Shown: piece by piece, positions 59,051 through 64,000 of the stretch
Layout: every line of letters starts with the position of its first letter
Numbering within the stretch: the stretch's first letter is position 1
Source of the DNA: Rhodamnia argentea
Lineage: Eukaryota; Streptophyta; Magnoliopsida; Myrtales; Myrtaceae
Reading direction: 5' to 3'
Length of the DNA stretch: 64,000 nucleotides
Assembly (NCBI RefSeq): GCF_020921035.1
Contig: NC_063151.1
Span: 27,100,934-27,164,933, forward strand
The notes under the pieces: generated by a model
Databases searched by the model: none
Seen by the model: the letters and a program-made list of their open reading frames with translations, nothing else
What the model was told of the DNA's origin: nothing
Translations under genes and position numbers: made by a program

Positions 59051-59846
59051 GGGTGCGAATAGCAACACTTATGGAAGTGGATTTGTATTCGAAAAGTGCT
59101 TCTAGAGTAGAAATCCGTTTGGTAAGGTAACTTCTCAAGCAGTAAACTGTTTGGTAAAAACTTTTACTTCTGAAATAAATTTCTACTCCTAAAGTGATTT
59201 TTCACTTCTGAAGTTGTTTTTTCCTCAATTTGTGAAGTTAAAAAAAGTAGTTTCCTAACTCAAGAAGTACTTCTTGGACAAAAAAAAAAATCACAAAGTA
59301 CTTCTTGCCTCACCTTCTTTTCATTACACCATACCCTCTTTTCGATCACATCCGCCTCTACCGACTTCCGTCGCTACCCATCGTTGACCACCGACATCCT
59401 CTATCGCCGCCGACAACCACCGACCACCACCATTGCCAACCATTGCTTGCCACCACCCATCACCGCCCGCAACCACTGCCGACCATCGCCCGCCGTGATC
59501 GCCAACCACCATCGCTGCGGACCACCACCCCCCATCGACCGTCGTCGATGAGTCACCGAAGTAAAATGTCGATAATAATTTTTTTTTTAAGTAAATAATA
59601 TTTCTAAATAATAAAAATTATTTTTTAAAGAAATTTAAAAAGTTTAAAAATGAAGTAGAAATTTTGCGGTCGCTGACAATAATTCTTCATAGAAGATTTT
59701 CTGTTATTAATGTTTTAAAACTAGAAATTTTCAATCGTTATCAAACGAATTTTTATGATCATAAATTAAGTTTTGGAGCAGAAGTAGAAAAATCAACTTC
59801 TAACTATAAGTTGATTTCTCAAACTGAAGTGTTATTATGCGCGCCT
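59051..59846. mobile_element. TIR MITE, copy 2 of the three-copy family (796 bp)
   Basis: Left end GGGTGCGAATAGCAACACTT, right end AAGTGTTATTATGCGCGCCT, target duplication TAA (59048-59050, 59847-59849). The interior has the aaatccgtttggtaa motifs and a (CCACCGCC)-type core at 59350-59550. Removing the element plus one TAA restores the reading frame of the interrupted RNase H-like sequence exactly, which confirms both boundaries and the 3-bp duplication. TAA is the preferred site of PIF/Harbinger elements. Confidence 0.8.
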
Positions 59847-60035
59847 TAAATCTGCAAGAGAGATTCCAATGGGAAAAGATGAAAGCCCATGGGCCCCGAC
59901 GACTATTGTGGATGAATGCAAGCTGATATTGACCAAATTGAAGTCTGCTACGCTAACTCGCTGCTCCGTGAAGCTAAATCTCTTACGGACTGGGTTGCTA
60001 AAGCCCATCAACATAATTCGCTTCATCCGGATTAG

Positions 60036-60900
60036 TTTACTAAACCCCGGGGCCTCTTTGAAATATCCTTTGTTCATAAACTTTCGTGTTTTATTTCGAT
60101 ATTATTCGTCAACGAATGAATGGTCGAAAATAAAACTTAGGGCCTATTTGCTTCCACTCTTGAAAGTGTCTTTTGGAAGGAAAATGCAAAGGCTTTTTGC
60201 CCTAGGGATCTTTAGAAATGTACGTAGTTTTTTGTAAAGTGTATTTTAAAAATATAATGTGATACAATTTTGACTAAGATGGTGTTTGAAAAAAATCACA
60301 TTTTACAAAGCCCTTTTTACTTTTATTAAAAAAAATGAAAATCGACCAAGAACCAACGGTCGGCAGGCCTCTAGCAAGGCCATATCTAGCTGCTAACCTC
60401 ATGAGGGTTGGGTTACGCGATCTCGGGGGAGGCTGGCGGTGACTCGCCGACCGATGCCTTTTTCAAAATTAGGGTTTTTAAGGATATTTCCGTAATTATG
60501 AAAGTATAGCAAGGGTGAAATTGAAGGAAAAAAAAAGTCTATTTACATTCAGAAAATTTACATTCCAAAGTACTTCTAATCCTACTTTGGGCTAATATTC
60601 TTTAGCTCGGAGATGAAATTGCATTTCAACAAAAAAAAACGTGGTTTATATTTGGCTAATGAACTTTAGAGCCACAAAAACTATTTGGGTATTTAGGATA
60701 GAAAGAAAAAAAATATTCTTCCATGAAATTGGTTTTAGTTTCCTCCTCAAGATGAAGCCCCCTTAATGGGTTCTTATGGTTTTCCTCCGTAATCGAGTAC
60801 ATTATCTTCCGACCAAAGATGAAAACGACTAGCATGATCCATAGCATATTAAATGTGTGGTAACTTGAGTTCATTTTGACTTTTAGGTTTCTTGACGTTG
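60036..60900. other. Gene-free, probable MITE debris
   Basis: 'gggcctatttgcttcc...cttttggaaggaaaatgcaaaggctttttgccctagggatc' (from 60140) has the look of a MITE end, but I could not find its partner end. No gene seen. Confidence 0.35.
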
Positions 60901-60910
60901 TTTCACTTAG

Positions 60911-62118
60911 GATTTGTATGATAACCATTCTGATTCTCTAATTTTATTTTTCAAAAAAAAAAAAAAAGATGAGAATCTTATTTGATAACATAACTTATTC
61001 TGATTCTGATTGTGTTCCCGGAAATAATTTTGGAGCAAAAACCCAAACAAAAAAAAAAGTTAATTCTAGAAAAAAGAATCACTTTTGAGAATTATAAAAC
61101 AGAATGAAATCTCACATCTCGCACTTTTTCTTTTCAGTTTTCTCATCACTTTTCCCTCCACCTAAAGAAGAACGAGGTCTCATTTTCAAAGAAAAATATA
61201 CAAGATAATAAAATTAACATAAAAAATAAAAAATTCAAAAAAATTGGAAAATTTCTAAAAAAATCATAAAAATTTCAAAAAATCCCTAAAAATAGAATAA
61301 GCTTAGATTAGGTTAGATTGATCTCATTTTCACAAATTTAGGCCTAGATTTCCTAGATTTTTTTTCTTTTTAGGAAAATCATAAATACCTTTGAAATTAA
61401 ACTCAAACCAAATTTCTCTAAGACCTTAGGGCTTCATTAGGATTTTATGATGCAATTTATCAATGCCATGATTCCTTCATTGTGCACTTGATTTTATTGA
61501 TTGTGATTTTCCTGGGTTTATGTACTTTAGATGTAGTCTAGTTTTAGAAAATTTTAGAAAAAGACAAAAATAACCAGCGTGAATACTTAGCAAGCTCTTA
61601 TTCTTAGGTTTTGGATGAATTAAGATTGAGATTTGATATTCTAGAACCAAAAACGCATATCAATGTAGGGCAGTGCAGTGCATTTTCATTACGTAAATGA
61701 GGGTGTCGCTTGTATTGATTGTCCGCTCGCTCAAAAGAGTTGGATGAAACCCCACAATAAATGGCGAAAACCACTCATAATGATTCTTGATATTTATTTT
61801 TATATTTAAATATGCAATATGTTATATAAGAGAATAATTATGAATTAACCAACCTTCAGTTAATTTGAAATGTATGATGAAATTTCACAGAGTAACTACG
61901 TAATTATTTGACTTAAATGACAAAAATTGGGAAGAGCAATTGTTATTGGGAACAAAAATTATGTGCAGTTACCAAACATGTTTCTATTCCAGGATCAATA
62001 ATTTTATGCAGTTATCAAATGCGTTCTGATTCTCTAAAACTTATGCAGGGAACGGAATAAAAAAAAATCATTTTAATCGGAATCACTTTGTCGGATCAGA
62101 ATGGTTACCATACATGCC
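60911..62118. mobile_element. Non-autonomous TIR element, about 1.2 kb
   Basis: The left end GATTTGTATGATAACCATTCTGAT and the right end ATCAGAATGGTTACCATACATGCC are imperfect inverted repeats, and subterminal blocks ('ttattctgattctgattgtg', 'gcgttctgattctctaaaac') also mirror each other. The interior is AT-rich with 'aaaaattcaaaaaaattgg' runs and no transposase. TSD not determined; hAT-like by style only. Confidence 0.5.
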
Positions 62119-62526
62119 TTTAATCCAACAAGAATTCCCTTTCTCCATTCTTCGCCGAACTTATTCCAATATATAAATACATTCACCTTTTTGTGGTTGA
62201 TAAACATTTTGGGATGACTTTAAATGTTAAAATTTACGACTTAATAAAGTTGACATGTCTAATGTTTTGCAATTTCGAACTCGCGATGAATGACACCCAA
62301 AATAATCCCGGATTATACCGTCTCGTATAATGTAAGACGAGAGTGGTCGATCACCTAAGTTATACTTAATTAATGGCTGACGTGAGATCATTGACTTTTC
62401 CCTCGCAAGGTCAGAATTCTAATTTCGGATCTCTTACATATTGTCAGTATAAACATTGCATCAGAAACAGGAGTATTCCCTCCTAATTTTTGCTCGTGGG
62501 AATTAGATTTGACACGTGCCTTAAAT

Positions 62527-62564
62527 GTGTATGTGTGTATGTATGTATGTATGTATGTATGTAT

Positions 62565-62600
<36 letters not shown>
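62527..62600. repeat. Compound (GTAT)n(AG)n microsatellite
   Basis: About nine TATG/GTAT units followed by about 17 AG units, lying 14 bp from the TIR MITE that begins at 62617. Confidence 0.95.
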
Positions 62601-62603
<3 letters not shown>

Positions 62604-62616
62604 TTTGTGGTTTAAA

Positions 62617-63949
62617 GAGCGCATAGCAACACTTCTGCTTTAGAAAATCAACTTTTAGCCCGAAGTTAATTTTTCTACTTCTGCTCTAGTAGTCAATTTC
62701 TGATCGGAGAAAAACGTTTAATAACACGACAAAATTTGTGCTTCTAGAACAGAAATTCGTTCGGTAACGGTTAAAAATTTCTACTTTTAGAACATTATTA
62801 ACACAAAATCTAATTATTGATCATAACCTAAAATGCATGTTATTTGAGAAAGGTGAAATGCAAATACCGATGAAATTGCATATAATTTTCCATTCAATTA
62901 TTTTATACAAATGTGGACCAATTTTACGGAAAAAATTCTATTAATGAATATGATGACTGAGCTGATATATTCACGCTAAAGCACGGTAGTTCCGATACTT
63001 CCTCGCATGTGCTTCTAGCTTGGCTTTATGTCGCAATGAGTATGGTATATAAATTTTCTTCATACCTAAACCATCTCTAGTTCATATGTCAATCACGACA
63101 CATTCATTAAACCATACCAATGGACGAGTTGGTTTATGACAAACAACAATACATTGCAACAATTCGATTGGGTACTTGTTGAAAACCTAAGGAGAAATTC
63201 TATGTGAGTGCATCTAAAAATGACATTCACATATCTTGCGTAGTGCTTTGAAGGGTGTGAAGAATATTGACAAACAAGAACACACATGTATTTTGCTTTC
63301 TCAACAATAAAATTCCTTTACTTTTAATAGTCTGAGAAACAAGATAGATGACTTAAAAAATTCAAAGACGATAAGAACAATAGTACAATTGTGGCTTTGT
63401 AGGATTGCTCGATCCACTTTAAAATATACATGGGATGCCATTTAACCAACTTGGGTAAATTGCTCGATCCACTTTGCTGTGATTATGTCTTTGCGAAATG
63501 CCATTTAACCAAATCATGGAACATTTAGTTATTATAATCCATTAAAAATGATATTATTAAAACACTTTCATGCAATACAAAATTTAGTGAAAAGTTATTA
63601 TAATTTTTTTTTATTTTGTGAAACATATATATTTTATTTTTTAAAATTTATTTTTGATATTTAAAAATATTTTTTATTTAATGGCCGGAGGAGACCGAAG
63701 ACGGCGGACAACGGTTACCGGCGGCGGCAGACACCGATCACCGAAGGAGAATTGTCTTTTTTTAATTTTAACTTTTGAAGCGAAGTAATTTTTTTTTTTT
63801 TTAATGAAGCAAAATATTGCTTTAGAAGTAGAAAAATGAAGTCGCGTAACCAAACGAATTTCCACTTTAAAATTTACGTTACCATACCAAACGGATTTCT
63901 GCTTTAGAAGCATAGAAATTCTGCTCCCGAAATGTTACCATGCGCGCCC
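62617..63949. mobile_element. TIR MITE, copy 3 of the three-copy family (1333 bp)
   Basis: Left end GAGCGCATAGCAACACTTC, right end GAAATGTTACCATGCGCGCCC, flanked by AAA on both sides (62614-62616, 63950-63952). The right portion contains the family motifs (ccaaacggatttctgctttagaag, GC-rich ggcggcggac core at 63680-63730). The middle (62830-63600) is unrelated AT-rich DNA with a short direct repeat 'ttgctcgatccacttt' (63405 and 63461), so other DNA is probably nested in it. Confidence 0.65.
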
Positions 63950-64000
63950 AAATTGGTCATCAAATCGAATGGATGCCACTTGATCAGCCTTTTGTCTCCA

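Larger units (their letters stand above)
58075..60035 (+). pseudogene. RNase H-like (RVT_3) domain remnant split by two elements
   Basis: Coding pieces lie at 58075-58245, 58971-59050 and 59850-60035. Piece 1 has LKLNTDGSR...CRDSSGALVPGFAE...TTETLAIHRAA, the beginning of the plant reverse-transcriptase-associated RNase H-like fold (first catalytic Asp in DGS, Glu in the ETLAI helix). Piece 2 continues in frame with HALFYLLEKEES and KIEIETNS, where the second catalytic Asp of 'ETDS' is Asn. Piece 3 carries SPWAPTTIVDECKLI and then, after one base lost near 59951, REAKSLTDWVAKAH, the usual C-terminal signature. The substituted residue and the frameshift show it is not a working enzyme. Origin is either a LINE tail or a domesticated stand-alone RNase H-like gene. 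Confidence 0.75.

Noticed and set aside
59305-59598. His/Pro/Thr-rich protein
   Set aside because: Lies in the GC-rich triplet core of the TIR MITE; the same core appears in either orientation in the other copies.

Overview
This window is nuclear DNA of a flowering plant, almost certainly a eudicot. It carries multi-exon genes with short introns, plant-only families (a DYW-type PPR protein, a USP-domain receptor-like cytoplasmic kinase, a clade A PP2C), abundant AT-rich MITEs, large LTR remnants and many (AG/CT)n tracts near 5' leaders. The style of the repeats reminds me of Myrtaceae (Eucalyptus-like), but that is an impression, not a demonstrated assignment.

Layout. 0-2 kb: the 5' three coding exons of a UPF1/SEN1-like superfamily 1 helicase on the minus strand, running off the left edge. 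2.1-9.8 kb: one solo LTR with a perfect 5-bp target duplication, sitting 178 bp upstream of the helicase ATG and itself hit by a TIR MITE, a Mutator-like foldback MITE and a second 3.6-kb solo LTR. 9.8-13.4 kb: no gene; old repeats, a large foldback and a SINE-like element. 13.4-19.6 kb (+): mitochondrial pyruvate dehydrogenase E2. 21.9-22.5 kb (-): TIM23. 24.0-27.3 kb (+): METTL2/6-type tRNA m3C methyltransferase. 29.3-29.7 kb: LINE remnant. 30.2-32.3 kb (-): intronless DYW-class PPR protein. 33.9-37.6 kb (-): USP-domain kinase. 39.1-42.0 kb: dead hAT transposon. 43.8-46.2 kb (+): HAB1/HAB2-like clade A PP2C, the ABA co-receptor. 46.6-58.0 kb (-): a tandem array of the RNA polymerase I subunit RPA49: an intact copy (54.1-58.0), a broken copy with intact 3' exons (48.5-52.1) and a last-exon fragment (46.6). 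58.1-64 kb: an RNase H-like coding remnant split by two precise transposable-element insertions, then MITEs.

The genes are independent housekeeping and signalling loci rather than a pathway: two mitochondrial proteins, two RNA-related factors (tRNA methylation, probable organellar RNA editing), Pol I transcription, and an ABA phosphatase next to a receptor-like cytoplasmic kinase. The order TIM23 - USP kinase - HAB-type PP2C looks like an ancestral block that I recall as also present twice on Arabidopsis chromosome 1.

I found no CRISPR array, operon or obviously new enzymatic system. The most unusual material is genomic: an ORF that reads through once two elements are subtracted, a three-copy MITE family with matching termini, the nested solo LTRs at a gene promoter, the RPA49 array with a coding minisatellite, a duplicated six-codon uORF in the PP2C leader, and three apparent GC-AG introns. 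All gene models are splice-by-eye models without transcript evidence.
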